Position numbers and translations under genes: made by a program. The notes under the pieces are model-generated. The model did no database searches. It saw nothing but the letters and a program-made list of their open reading frames with translations, and was not told the DNA's origin. 32,209 nucleotides of DNA from Megamonas sp. UBA1796 (GTDB taxonomy: Bacteria; Bacillota; Negativicutes; Selenomonadales; Selenomonadaceae). Numbering within the stretch: position 1 is the first letter of the stretch; each line of letters begins with the position of its first letter. The DNA is taken from the NCBI GenBank assembly GCA_002319795.1, contig DCFU01000032.1:1-32209 (forward strand). Direction: 5' to 3'. Shown piece by piece: positions 22,125 through 30,310 of the stretch.

Positions 22125-22466
22125 ATGAACATTATTCAGGTTTTAGAGCAGGAACAGCTCCGCTCAGATATCCCGGTATTTGCTCCGGGTGATACGGTGC
22201 GTGTGCATGTTAAGGTTGTTGAAGGAACCCGTGAGCGTGTCCAGATGTTTGAGGGTGTCGTGATTGGCCGTCAGGGTACAGGCGTCCGTGAGACCTTCAT
22301 GGTAAGACGTGTTTCTTATGGTGTTGGCGTAGAACGTACTTTCCCTGTGCATTCCCCGAGACTGGAAAAAATTGATGTTGTACGCAGGGGTATTGTTCGC
22401 CGTGCGAAACTTTATTATTTGCGTAATCTTACGGGTAAAGCAGCCCGTATCAGAGAAAAGCGTTGA
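22125..22466 (+). CDS. rplS: 50S ribosomal protein L19
   Basis: A structural protein at the 30S-50S interface. The 113 residues are full length and typical: FAPGDTVRVHVKVVEGTRER, QMFEGVVIGRQGTGVRETF, MVRRVSYGVGVERTFPVHSP and AKLYYLRNLTGKAARI. A strong AAGGAGG precedes ATG 22125. In many Firmicutes rplS follows rpsP-rimM-trmD; here it stands apart after aroB, with its own promoter. Confidence 0.97.
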   Translation: MNIIQVLEQEQLRSDIPVFAPGDTVRVHVKVVEGTRERVQMFEGVVIGRQGTGVRETFMVRRVSYGVGVERTFPVHSPRLEKIDVVRRGIVRRAKLYYLRNLTGKAARIREKR

Positions 22467-22477
22467 TTGTGTGATGG

Positions 22478-22507
22478 GGGGACTGTTCGCAGTCCCCTAT
22501 TCTTTTT
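22478..22507 (+). terminator. UUCG-tetraloop terminator between rplS and lepB
   Basis: GGGGACTG-TTCG-CAGTCCCC (22478-22497) followed by TATTCTTTTT. The T tract is interrupted, so some read-through into lepB is likely, and no separate promoter for lepB is visible. Confidence 0.8.
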
Positions 22508-22523
22508 CGCAGGAGGCTGGCTT

Positions 22524-23045
22524 ATGAGTTCGTTAGGTGAAGAAGTGAAGGATTGGGTTGTTTCAATTGTTATTGCTGTAGTTTTAGCATTTTTTATTCG
22601 CTATTTTATTGTGGAGCTGTATTTGGTAGATGGTCCTTCTATGCGGCCTACTTTGCAAAGTCAGGAACGTCTTGTAGTAAATAAATTTATTTATCGTTTC
22701 CGGTCACCGGAGCGGGGAGAAGTCCTGGTATTTCGTTATCCGAAAGATCCAAGCAGGGATTTTATCAAACGGGTTATTGCTGTACCGGGTGACACGATTG
22801 AGATTAAGGATGGCAGGGTTTTTGTAAATCAACAGCTTATGAATGAGTCGTACATTCTAAGCAAGACCCGTGGTGATTATCCGCAGACGACCGTACCGGC
22901 TGACCATATATTTGTTATGGGGGATAACCGCAATAATTCAGAAGACAGTCGTTTTGCTGATGTCGGTTTTGTGCCGTATGAGCTGATTAAAGGCAAGGCT
23001 GTGTTGGTTTTTTGGCCGTTTGATCAATTGAAGTCCTTACCGTGA
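22524..23045 (+). CDS. lepB: Signal peptidase I
   Basis: Removes signal peptides from exported proteins at the outer face of the cytoplasmic membrane. The 173-residue, single-pass form is typical of Firmicutes. It has one N-terminal membrane helix (VVSIVIAVVLAFFIRYFIVE), the nucleophile Ser39 in DGPSMRPT, the general base Lys82 in RDFIKRVIAVPGD, and the box MGDNRNNSEDSR. ATG 22524 follows AGGAGG. It could process the exported proteins seen at 5449, 7653 and 8570, though not the prepilins. Confidence 0.93.
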   Translation: MSSLGEEVKDWVVSIVIAVVLAFFIRYFIVELYLVDGPSMRPTLQSQERLVVNKFIYRFRSPERGEVLVFRYPKDPSRDFIKRVIAVPGDTIEIKDGRVFVNQQLMNESYILSKTRGDYPQTTVPADHIFVMGDNRNNSEDSRFADVGFVPYELIKGKAVLVFWPFDQLKSLP

Positions 23046-23077
23046 GTAAGAGCCGGGTTTTTTCAGGTGATATATGC

Positions 23078-23106
23078 TTGCAATGTTGGTGATGAAGTGT
23101 TATCAT
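23078..23106 (+). promoter_or_regulatory. Promoter of the riboflavin operon
   Basis: TTGCAA (23078-23083), 17 bases, TATCAT (23101-23106). Transcription would begin about 20 bases before the riboswitch. Confidence 0.6.
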
Positions 23107-23131
23107 AAAAAATGAACTAAATAGTAAAAAC

Positions 23132-23240
23132 AGTCTTTGAGGTTAGGTGTGATTCCTTACCGGCGGTATAGCCCGCAAGCCATATGGCACGATTCGGTGA
23201 AATTCCGAGGCCGACAGTATAGTCTGGATGAGAAAAGATG
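23132..23240 (+). promoter_or_regulatory. FMN riboswitch (RFN element)
   Basis: The conserved RFN core is present: GATTCCTTACCGGCGGTATA, AGCCCGCAAGCC, GATTCGGTGAAATTCCGAGG, CCGACAGTATAGTCTGGATG and the closing arm pairing TCTTT (23134-23138) with AAAGA (23234-23238). High FMN should fold it so that the terminator at 23281-23321 forms and the rib genes are switched off. Confidence 0.95.
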
Positions 23241-23280
23241 TTTTGCTTTGTACAAGATGAAGAATTTTTGTTTTGTATTT

Positions 23281-23321
23281 AAAGGCTGTTAAAAAGATAT
23301 TTCTTTTTAATGGCTTTTTTT
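23281..23321 (+). terminator. Expression-platform terminator of the FMN riboswitch
   Basis: A stem of about 17 pairs (left arm 23281-23297, right arm 23302-23318, several G-U pairs, four-base loop) is followed by Ts. It lies 41 bases after the aptamer and directly before the ribD start region. Confidence 0.85.
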
Positions 23322-23345
23322 ATTTTAACAATGGGGGATGGTGTT

Positions 23346-24440
23346 TTGTTGCAGGATGAGGAATATATGCGTGAAGCATTGCATATTGCCCGTCACGCGG
23401 AAGGCCGTACAGCGCCAAATCCTATGGTTGGTGCAGTGATTGTCCGTGATGGACGCATTGTCGGCCAGGGATGGCACCGCAAAGCTGGTACGCCGCATGC
23501 GGAAATTCATGCGCTTCAAATGGCTGGTGCGCTTGCCAAAGGCGCTGATGTGTATGTTACCCTGGAACCATGTTCGCATTATGGGCGTACCGGGCCTTGC
23601 GCAAAGGCTTTGGTAGAGGCTGGAGTCAGGCGGGTTGTTATTGCCATGAAGGATCCGAATCCTCTCGTGTCAGGCAGAGGAGAGGCTATTCTAAGGGAAG
23701 CTGGTATCGAAGTTGTTTCAGGAGTTTTGAAAGATGAGGCTCTTGCGCTTAATGAGGTGTTTTTGAAGTGGGTTACTACGAACAAGCCCTTTGTAGTAAT
23801 GAAAACAGCTATGACGTTGGATGGGAAAATAGCTACCTGCAAAGGAAAATCACGCTGGATAACGAATGAAGCTTCACGTATAAGAACACATAGGCTCAGA
23901 GATATTTATGATAGTATACTTGTGGGGATAGGCACTGTGTTGGCAGATAATCCAAGCCTTACAACGCGTTTGCCGGCAGGAGATGGCAGGAATCCTTTGC
24001 GCATCATCGTAGACAGCCAGGCCAGAATTCCTGTGAGCGCAAAAGTGCTCACAGATGGGCAGGCTCCAACGCTGGTTGCAGTTACTGAACAGGCTGATGC
24101 AAGCCGCGTGGCGGCTTTGCGTAAGAATGGTATAGAGGTGCTTTGTGTAAATGAGGGCAAAAGGGTTAATCTAGAGAGGCTTATGGAACTTTTAGGGGAA
24201 AGGGATATTAGTTCGGTTTTGCTTGAAGGAGGAGGTACCATTAACTTTTCTTTTTTGCAAAGTGGTCTTGTTGATAAAGTTTATGCATTTATTGCACCAA
24301 AACTTATCGGAGGTGCTACGGCACTTACGTCGGTGGCCGGCGAAGGATTTGTAGAGCTTCGGGATGCGGTATTGCTGGATGATATGCGCATAGAAATGCT
24401 GGACGATAATATACTGCTTAGCGGACTTGTCAGGAAATGA
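23346..24440 (+). CDS. ribD: Bifunctional riboflavin deaminase/reductase RibD
   Basis: Carries out two riboflavin steps: deamination, then NADPH reduction of the pyrimidine intermediate. The N-terminal cytidine-deaminase-like domain has the zinc ligands in TPHAEIHAL and EPCSHYGRTGPCAKA. The C-terminal reductase domain begins near KTAMTLDGKIAT, with SRWITNEASRIRTHRLRD and LEGGGTINFSFL. The product is about 364 residues. The start is unclear: ATG 23310 is inside the terminator hairpin and ATG 23331 has no ribosome site, while TTG 23346 or 23349 follows GGGGGATGG and gives the usual LQDEEYMREAL beginning. First gene of the operon. Confidence 0.92.
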   Translation: MLQDEEYMREALHIARHAEGRTAPNPMVGAVIVRDGRIVGQGWHRKAGTPHAEIHALQMAGALAKGADVYVTLEPCSHYGRTGPCAKALVEAGVRRVVIAMKDPNPLVSGRGEAILREAGIEVVSGVLKDEALALNEVFLKWVTTNKPFVVMKTAMTLDGKIATCKGKSRWITNEASRIRTHRLRDIYDSILVGIGTVLADNPSLTTRLPAGDGRNPLRIIVDSQARIPVSAKVLTDGQAPTLVAVTEQADASRVAALRKNGIEVLCVNEGKRVNLERLMELLGERDISSVLLEGGGTINFSFLQSGLVDKVYAFIAPKLIGGATALTSVAGEGFVELRDAVLLDDMRIEMLDDNILLSGLVRK

Positions 24441-24450
24441 GGTGTGTCGT

Positions 24451-25092
24451 GTGTTTACAGGAATTGTAGAGGAACTGGGTGAGGTAAAATCGCTTGGATC
24501 AGGGAAAATGTCAATCCATGCCCACCTGATCTTAGATGGACTCAAAATAGGCGACAGTATTGCTGTTAATGGCATCTGTCTGACCGTGGTTGCTTTCAAT
24601 CAAGATGGTTTTGCAGCTGACGTGATGCCTGAAACTATGCGTCGTACATCCTTTGCAGCTTTGAAGAAGGGGAGCCGGGTGAATTTGGAAAGAGCACTGA
24701 CCCTGAACAGCCGTTTGGGAGGACATATAGTGAGTGGACATATTGATGGTGTCGGTACGATTGCTTCCCTGCAAGAAGAGGCAAATGCGATTATTTTTAA
24801 GATTGAAGCATCATCGCAGTTGCTTCGTTATATCATTGAAAAAGGTTCGGTCGCTTTGGATGGAATCAGTCTTACGGTTGTCGAGGTTACGAAACATGCA
24901 TTTTCTGTTTCTATTATACCGCATACGTGTGCTGGGACTTCTTTGGGGTATAAAAAAGCGGGAGATAAAATAAATATTGAGAATGATATCATTGGCAAAT
25001 ACGTTGAAAGGTTTTTGCTGCAGCCTGCAGATACAACTGGAGAAATCAAACCGGAGCTTACACGCGAATTTTTAATTAAATATGGTTTTTGA
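24451..25092 (+). CDS. ribE: Riboflavin synthase alpha chain
   Basis: Converts two lumazine molecules to riboflavin and a pyrimidine. The 213 residues show the two similar barrels of the family: the first starts FTGIVEELG and contains IAVNGICLTVV, the second has GHIDGVGTI and VALDGISLTVVEV. GTG 24451 is chosen because GAGGTG is six bases upstream and the protein then begins with the invariant MFTGIVEE. It is ten bases downstream of ribD. Confidence 0.94.
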   Translation: MFTGIVEELGEVKSLGSGKMSIHAHLILDGLKIGDSIAVNGICLTVVAFNQDGFAADVMPETMRRTSFAALKKGSRVNLERALTLNSRLGGHIVSGHIDGVGTIASLQEEANAIIFKIEASSQLLRYIIEKGSVALDGISLTVVEVTKHAFSVSIIPHTCAGTSLGYKKAGDKINIENDIIGKYVERFLLQPADTTGEIKPELTREFLIKYGF

Positions 25093-25121
25093 CAGATTAT
25101 AGGATGAGGAAGGTGTGCACT

Positions 25122-26321
25122 ATGGGATTTGCCAAGATTGAAGAGGCTATTGAGGATATACGCCAGGGAAAGATGCTGGTGGTGGTCGATGATGAGGACA
25201 GAGAAAATGAAGGTGATATCATTATAGCGGCGGACACGGTTACACCCGCAGATATCAATTTCATGGCGACCTATGCAAAAGGACTGATTTGTATGCCGAT
25301 TGACGGCAAACGGCTTGAAGCATTAGGCATTGAACAGATGGTTGCTAATAATACTGACCATCATGAGACTGCCTTTACTGTATCCGTTGATGCGTATGAT
25401 ACAGAAACAGGGATTTCGGCTTTTGAGCGTTGTCATACAGTAAAGGCTGTCATAAATCCGGCAGCCAAGCCGTCTGATCTCCGACGCCCAGGTCATATAT
25501 TTCCTTTGCGTGCGGTAGAAGGTGGAGTGCTGCGTCGTGCAGGACATACAGAAACCACCACAGATCTTGCAGCATTGGCTGGTTTTTCATCCGCGGGGCT
25601 TTGCTGTGAAATCATGGATGATGACGGGCATATGATGCGTACGCCGCAGCTTATGGAGTTTGCGGACAAGCATGGTTTGAAAATTATTACGGTAAAGGCA
25701 CTGATTGAATACCGCAAGCGTACAGAAACATTTATCAAAAAAGCTGCTGAGGCTGATTTTCCCAGTAAATATGGACATTTCCGTATTATCGGCTATGAAA
25801 GCCTGCTGGATAAAAAATGTCATTTGGCAATCGTCAAGGGCAATGTGAGGAATAAAGAGAAGGTACTGGTGCGTGTGCATTCGGAATGTCTTACGGGGGA
25901 TGCACTGGGGTCGCTGCGTTGTGATTGCGGTGATCAGCTGCAACTGGCGCTCAGAACCATCGAACAGGAGGGGACAGGCGTTGTTCTCTATATGCGTCAG
26001 GAAGGACGCGGGATCGGACTTGCCAATAAGATGCGTGCTTATGCTTTGCAGGATGAAGGCAAGGATACGGTTGAAGCCAATGTGCTGCTTGGGTTTGCGC
26101 CGGATCTGCGTGACTATGGTATCGGAGCGCAGATACTCGTAGACTTGGGCTTGACAAGTATCCGGCTCCTGACAAATAATCCTGCCAAGCGTGCAGGGCT
26201 CGAGGGATATGGACTTAAGATCATCGAAAGAGTGCCTTTGGAAATCAAATCAAATCAATTCAATCGTCGTTATATGAAGGTCAAGAAGGCAAAGATGGGG
26301 CATATACTGCATGAAGAATGA
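25122..26321 (+). CDS. ribBA: DHBP synthase/GTP cyclohydrolase II RibBA
   Basis: A bifunctional enzyme that feeds both arms of riboflavin synthesis. The N-terminal half (about 1-200) makes 3,4-dihydroxy-2-butanone 4-phosphate from ribulose 5-phosphate, with DDEDRENEGDIIIAAD and RRAGHTETTTDLA. The C-terminal half opens the GTP ring, with zinc cysteines in SECLTGDALGSLRCDCGD, then RQEGRGIGLANKMRAY and LLTNNPAKRAGLEGYGL. The 399 residues are full length. ATG 25122 follows AGGAAGGTG. The 3' end overlaps the kinase gene by 11 bases. Confidence 0.95.
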   Translation: MGFAKIEEAIEDIRQGKMLVVVDDEDRENEGDIIIAADTVTPADINFMATYAKGLICMPIDGKRLEALGIEQMVANNTDHHETAFTVSVDAYDTETGISAFERCHTVKAVINPAAKPSDLRRPGHIFPLRAVEGGVLRRAGHTETTTDLAALAGFSSAGLCCEIMDDDGHMMRTPQLMEFADKHGLKIITVKALIEYRKRTETFIKKAAEADFPSKYGHFRIIGYESLLDKKCHLAIVKGNVRNKEKVLVRVHSECLTGDALGSLRCDCGDQLQLALRTIEQEGTGVVLYMRQEGRGIGLANKMRAYALQDEGKDTVEANVLLGFAPDLRDYGIGAQILVDLGLTSIRLLTNNPAKRAGLEGYGLKIIERVPLEIKSNQFNRRYMKVKKAKMGHILHEE

Positions 26322-27849
26322 GACAATAAAGATGAAGAAGTATTATCTTGTTTTTGATGCTGGGACACAAAGCGTTAAAGTTGCGGTTTTTGATGATGAA
26401 ATGCATTGTGCAGCAAGCGCGTCTATGCCTACGTCCCTCAGCTATCCAAAGGCCGGATGGGTCGAAATGGATGCAGATGAATATCTTACGTGTACGGTTT
26501 CGGGGATGAAAGCCTGCGCAGCACAGCTGCAGCGGCAGGGGATAGACCCGGCGGCTGTTATGTCTGTGATGGGAGACGGAATTATTTGTGGCATTGTCGG
26601 GATCAATGCCGCAGGGCGGGCGATTACCCCATATATAAATTATCTGGATTCACGGACCAAAAACGATGCAGAGCAACTAAAAGAGCTTGGGCTTTCTGTA
26701 TGGCGAGAAGAAACGGGCAATGCGGAGCCATTGTGCATGTTTCCCGCGATGCATGCACGTTGGCTGTTAAAACACCATAGCGGCTTTCAAAAAAAAGGGG
26801 AAAAGTTTGTTCATAATGCGCCGTACATACTCATGCGTCTTGCAGACCTGCGGGCTGAGGAGGCTTTTATTGATTGGGGCACTTTATCTGGCTGGGGACT
26901 GGGCTATGATGTAATGAAGAAAGTGTGGTCAAAGAAGCAGCTGACTGTGTTGGATATTGCTCCGCGGTATTTGCCGCGCATTGTAAAACCATGGGATATT
27001 ATTGGCCGGTTATCGGAGGAGATGGCTGAAGAAACCGGTTTTTCTGCCGGTATACCAATTTGTGCAGGTGCCGGTGATACCATGCAGTCTATGCTTGGCT
27101 GCGGAATTTTTGAAGCCGGGCATGCGGTGGATGTTGCCGGGACGTGTGCGATGTTCTGTGTATCAACGAAAGGAATCATCCCGGCATTGAGCCAGGCTGG
27201 CAGCGGGTTGATTTTTAATAGCGGAACATTGGAAGATACTTATTTTTATTGGGGCTTCGTACGTACGGGTGGGCTCGCTTTGCGCTGGTTCAAGGATAAT
27301 ATTTGCGGACAGGAGGGGAACGAAAGCTATTACAGGGAACTGAGCAATCGTGCAGCAGAAGTTCCGCCGGGCTGCAATGGGGTTTTATTTCTGCCATACC
27401 TTACAGGCGGGTATGCGGATTCGGATGTCAGAGGTTGTTTTATCAATATGACAATGGATTCGGATCAATCCGTACTATGGCGGTCTGTGCTGGAAGCAAT
27501 CGCTTATGATTATCGTGAGGTTGTAGAAACCTATCGCCAGGCAGGTATCCCTATCAATCGTATTCATGCTACAGAAGGGGGCAGCCGGGATGCGCTTTGG
27601 AACCAGATTAAGGCAGATGTGCTGGGCAGCAGGGTTGTGACCTATGAAAATGCCGGTGGTGCGGTTCTTATGAATGCTATCATTGGCAGTTATGCTGTGG
27701 GCAGCATTCATGATTTAAAGGAAACCTTGCAAAAGCAGTTGTGTTTCGGGGGGGATTTTGTGCCACATGCAGAGTTGGCTTCTGTTTATGGGCATCAGGC
27801 TACAATGCAGAAAAAAATACTGCATCGTTTAGATGGCAGTATGCTATAA
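26311..27849 (+). CDS. FGGY-family carbohydrate kinase inside the riboflavin operon
   Basis: A sugar kinase of 512 residues with both FGGY domains. The N-terminus has the phosphate-binding VFDAGTQSVKVAVFD, and the probable catalytic Asp256 is in AGAGDTMQSMLGCG. Later there are VAGTCAMFCVS, the adenosine-binding-type GVLFLPYLTGG and RIHATEGGSRDALWNQIKAD. The substrate is not fixed by sequence; xylulose, ribulose and related sugars are all used in the family. The start at 26311 overlaps ribBA by 11 bases; ATG 26332 is an alternative. The genes on both sides belong to riboflavin synthesis. RibBA consumes ribulose 5-phosphate, so a pentulose kinase is a sensible guess. Confidence 0.85.
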   Translation: MKNETIKMKKYYLVFDAGTQSVKVAVFDDEMHCAASASMPTSLSYPKAGWVEMDADEYLTCTVSGMKACAAQLQRQGIDPAAVMSVMGDGIICGIVGINAAGRAITPYINYLDSRTKNDAEQLKELGLSVWREETGNAEPLCMFPAMHARWLLKHHSGFQKKGEKFVHNAPYILMRLADLRAEEAFIDWGTLSGWGLGYDVMKKVWSKKQLTVLDIAPRYLPRIVKPWDIIGRLSEEMAEETGFSAGIPICAGAGDTMQSMLGCGIFEAGHAVDVAGTCAMFCVSTKGIIPALSQAGSGLIFNSGTLEDTYFYWGFVRTGGLALRWFKDNICGQEGNESYYRELSNRAAEVPPGCNGVLFLPYLTGGYADSDVRGCFINMTMDSDQSVLWRSVLEAIAYDYREVVETYRQAGIPINRIHATEGGSRDALWNQIKADVLGSRVVTYENAGGAVLMNAIIGSYAVGSIHDLKETLQKQLCFGGDFVPHAELASVYGHQATMQKKILHRLDGSML

Positions 27850-27881
27850 TTATAAAATATATACAAAGGAGAAAAAATAAA

Positions 27882-28349
27882 ATGGCAACGATCTTAGAGG
27901 GAAATCTTACCGCAGAAGGCTTAAAATTTGGTATTGTAGTTTCGCGCTTCAATGAGTTTATTACTACGAAGCTTTTAGGAGGTGCTTTGGATACGCTGCA
28001 TCGGCACGCTGCCAAAGATAGTGATATTGATGTGGCATGGGTGCCAGGGGCATTCGAAATCCCCTTGGCTGCCAAGAAAATGGCGGGCAGCGGGAAATAT
28101 GACGCAGTTATATGTCTGGGGGCTGTTATCCGTGGTTCGACGTCGCATTATGATTATGTATGCAGTGAGGTCTCCAAGGGAGTGGCACAGGTAGGTCTTG
28201 CTACAGGAGTTCCTACGATTTTTGGTGTAGTGACGACAGAAAATATCGAACAAGCTATTGAACGTGCGGGGACTAAGGCTGGAAACAAGGGAGCCGATGG
28301 TGCTATGGCAGCGATGGAAATGGCAAATCTCTTGAAAAAAATCGGCTAA
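27882..28349 (+). CDS. ribH: 6,7-Dimethyl-8-ribityllumazine synthase
   Basis: Joins the butanone phosphate from RibBA with the pyrimidine from RibD to make lumazine, the substrate of RibE; it normally forms a 60-subunit shell or pentamer. The 155 residues are full length: VVSRFNEFITTKLLGGAL, VPGAFEIPLAAKKMA, GAVIRGSTSHYDYVCSEVSKG with the catalytic histidine, and TTENIEQAIERAGTKAGNKG. ATG 27882 follows AAAGGAG, 32 bases after the kinase. Confidence 0.96.
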   Translation: MATILEGNLTAEGLKFGIVVSRFNEFITTKLLGGALDTLHRHAAKDSDIDVAWVPGAFEIPLAAKKMAGSGKYDAVICLGAVIRGSTSHYDYVCSEVSKGVAQVGLATGVPTIFGVVTTENIEQAIERAGTKAGNKGADGAMAAMEMANLLKKIG

Positions 28350-28364
28350 GAGGGTGTTGATGGA

Positions 28365-28925
28365 ATGAAAATCGGGATTATCAGCGATACGCATGGCTGT
28401 GAAATGCGCTGGGCCTTAGCTTACGAAAAATATTTCAAAGATACTGACCTAATAATCCATGCGGGTGATGTGCTTTATCATGGCCCGCGTAATCCAATGC
28501 TTGCGGATTATAATCCGGCAGGATTGGCGGAGAGAATAAATCATTGTCCGGTACCAGTGCTCATTGCCAGAGGAAACTGTGATTCAGAAGTTGATGCTAT
28601 GGTACTGGAGCTTCCGGTACAAGCACCTTATGCCTATGCAATGATCGAGGGAATTCGTATTGTGGCCACACATGGGCACAAGCTTATGTGTGACAAAGAG
28701 AAGGATGAGATGGCGGCGCATCTCAAAGCGGATTTGTTTATCAGCGGACATATCCATACGAATGTGCTCGAAAAACGCGGTGATACGGTTTTTCTTAACC
28801 CAGGCTCACCGTCGCTTTCCAAGCGTACAGATCATCGTTCAACGGTTGCATTACTGGAGGATGGGGAAATTAAAATTCTTGATATCGATACAGATGAAGT
28901 ATTGATGCGTTTGAGTTTAAAATAA
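28365..28925 (+). CDS. yfcE: YfcE-type metallophosphoesterase
   Basis: A 186-residue calcineurin-fold phosphodiesterase with the complete metal-binding set: SDTHG near the start, HAGDVLYHGPRN, GNCDSE, THGH and SGHIHT. The segment YHGPRNP and the length match the YfcE/MJ0936 branch. The natural substrate in the family is not settled. ATG 28365 follows GAGGGTG, 15 bases after ribH, so it may be read from the same transcript. Confidence 0.85.
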   Translation: MKIGIISDTHGCEMRWALAYEKYFKDTDLIIHAGDVLYHGPRNPMLADYNPAGLAERINHCPVPVLIARGNCDSEVDAMVLELPVQAPYAYAMIEGIRIVATHGHKLMCDKEKDEMAAHLKADLFISGHIHTNVLEKRGDTVFLNPGSPSLSKRTDHRSTVALLEDGEIKILDIDTDEVLMRLSLK

Positions 28926-28937
28926 AGGAGAGACTTT

Positions 28938-29825
28938 ATGTCGGACCATTTGGTAAAAGCTACAGCAGAGGGTGTACGTGTTTATGCGGCGGTGACCACA
29001 GATTTGGTAAATGAGGCCATATGCAGGCATAAGTGCTATCCGACGGCAGCGGCAGCGTTAGGACGTACTTTGACAGGAGCACTGCTCTTGTCGGCAAACC
29101 TTAAAAATAAGGAATGCATTACGATGAAATTTCATGGTGATGGTCCGTTGGGAACCGTGGTAGCTGATGCGAATCCTGAAGGGTTTGTGCGCGGCTATGT
29201 TGATCACCCGCAGATCGAATTGCCGCTTAATGATGGAAAGCTTGCAGTGGGAAAAGGAATAGGCAAAGGATTGTTGTCCGTGACAAGATTCACGGGACTT
29301 AAGGAGCCGGTAACAGGCAGTAGTGAAATTTTTTCTGGCGAAATAGCGGAAGACATTACACGCTATCTGTATGTTTCAGAACAAACACCTTCCAGCGTTG
29401 GACTTGGAGTCTTAGTTGGGAAGGATCTGCGGGCTGTTGCGGCAGGAGGGTTCATTATTCAGCCTTTGCCGGATGCTTCTGAGTCGGTGCTGGCAAAGCT
29501 GGAAAACAATCTTGCAGGTGTGCGCTCTGTATCCTCAATGGTCAAAGACGGGTATGATGCCGAGGGAATCATTGCTGAACTTTTGCATGGATTTGCCGTG
29601 AAATACCTGTCATCTACAGCACTGGCATTCAAATGCCAGTGCTCCCGTGCAAGGATTGAGGACATGTTGGTGACGCTTCGTCCGGATGATATGAATGCAT
29701 TATTGTCTGATGGCAAGGCGGAGGTATGTTGTCATTTTTGTGGAGAGAAGTATGAATTTGATAAAGAAGATTTACTGGTTATATCCCATGTTGCTGAGAA
29801 ATTAAGAGAACGTAAAACGATATGA
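28938..29825 (+). CDS. hslO: Redox-regulated chaperone Hsp33
   Basis: A chaperone that becomes active when oxidised and holds unfolded proteins. The 295-residue product has the family core (ATAEGVRVYAAVTTDLVNEA, MKFHGDGPLGTVVADANPEG, GYVDHPQIELPL) and the zinc redox switch: Cys233 and Cys235 in KCQCS, then Cys265 and Cys268 in CHFCGEKYEF. A neighbouring Cys264 is extra. ATG 28938 follows AAAGGAGAG, 12 bases after the phosphoesterase. A strong shared terminator follows. Confidence 0.95.
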   Translation: MSDHLVKATAEGVRVYAAVTTDLVNEAICRHKCYPTAAAALGRTLTGALLLSANLKNKECITMKFHGDGPLGTVVADANPEGFVRGYVDHPQIELPLNDGKLAVGKGIGKGLLSVTRFTGLKEPVTGSSEIFSGEIAEDITRYLYVSEQTPSSVGLGVLVGKDLRAVAAGGFIIQPLPDASESVLAKLENNLAGVRSVSSMVKDGYDAEGIIAELLHGFAVKYLSSTALAFKCQCSRARIEDMLVTLRPDDMNALLSDGKAEVCCHFCGEKYEFDKEDLLVISHVAEKLRERKTI

Positions 29826-29830
29826 ATATA

Positions 29831-29869
29831 TAAAATAAGCCGCTTAAAAATATTAAGCGGCTTATTTTA
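29831..29869. terminator. Perfect bidirectional terminator between hslO and rpmB
   Basis: TAAAATAAGCCGCTTAA (29831-29847) and its exact complement (29853-29869) enclose a five-base loop. The A/T ends give a T tract in both directions, serving the two convergent genes. Confidence 0.92.
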
Positions 29870-29903
29870 TGATATATCATTTTCCTAATATTAATTGCGC
29901 GAA

Positions 29904-30095
29904 TCAGAGAGCACGTTTAACCTTACCAGAACGTAAGCAACGAGTGCAAACATTCATACGTTTTACTTCACCGTTAACTACAGCACGGACACGTTGGATA
30001 TTAGGTTTCCAAGTGCGCTTTGTCTTCAAATGGGAATGGCTGACATTCATACCAGCTAATTCACCCTTTGCGCAGATCTCGCAAACATTTGCCAT
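29904..30095 (-). CDS. rpmB: 50S ribosomal protein L28 (zinc-binding form)
   Basis: A 63-residue ribosomal protein. It begins ANVCEICAKGELAGMNVSHS and ends CTRCLRSGKVKRAL, so two CxxC pairs make it the zinc-binding C+ type. HLKTKRTWKPNIQRVR is typical of L28. The start ATG at 30095 (minus) follows AAGGAGGTG. It runs against hslO and is a single-gene unit. Confidence 0.96.
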   Translation of the reverse strand: MANVCEICAKGELAGMNVSHSHLKTKRTWKPNIQRVRAVVNGEVKRMNVCTRCLRSGKVKRAL

Positions 30096-30149
30096 GCGAT
30101 ACACCTCCTTAAAGCACAAGACATAAAAGTCTTCATACACAATATAAGT

Positions 30150-30179
30150 ATTCTATCATAAACATCTCTGTATTTGCAA
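30150..30179 (-). promoter_or_regulatory. Promoter of rpmB
   Basis: On the minus strand TTGCAA (30174-30179), an 18-base spacer and TAGAAT (30150-30155). Confidence 0.55.
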
Positions 30180-30253
30180 GCCTTTATTGATATTTGCTGT
30201 AATTATTTGCACCGTAAATCATTTATAATGCGTCGGAAAATAAAAGCCTATAT

Positions 30254-30282
30254 TTGGCTTTTGACTGCAATATCGTTATAAT
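30254..30282 (+). promoter_or_regulatory. Promoter of the radical SAM gene
   Basis: TTGGCT (30254-30259), 17 bases, TATAAT (30277-30282). The start codon is 29 bases after the -10 box. A second TATAAT at 30224-30229 lacks a good -35. Confidence 0.5.
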
Positions 30283-30310
30283 AAAGAAAATAATAGAATG
30301 GAGTGAGAGC

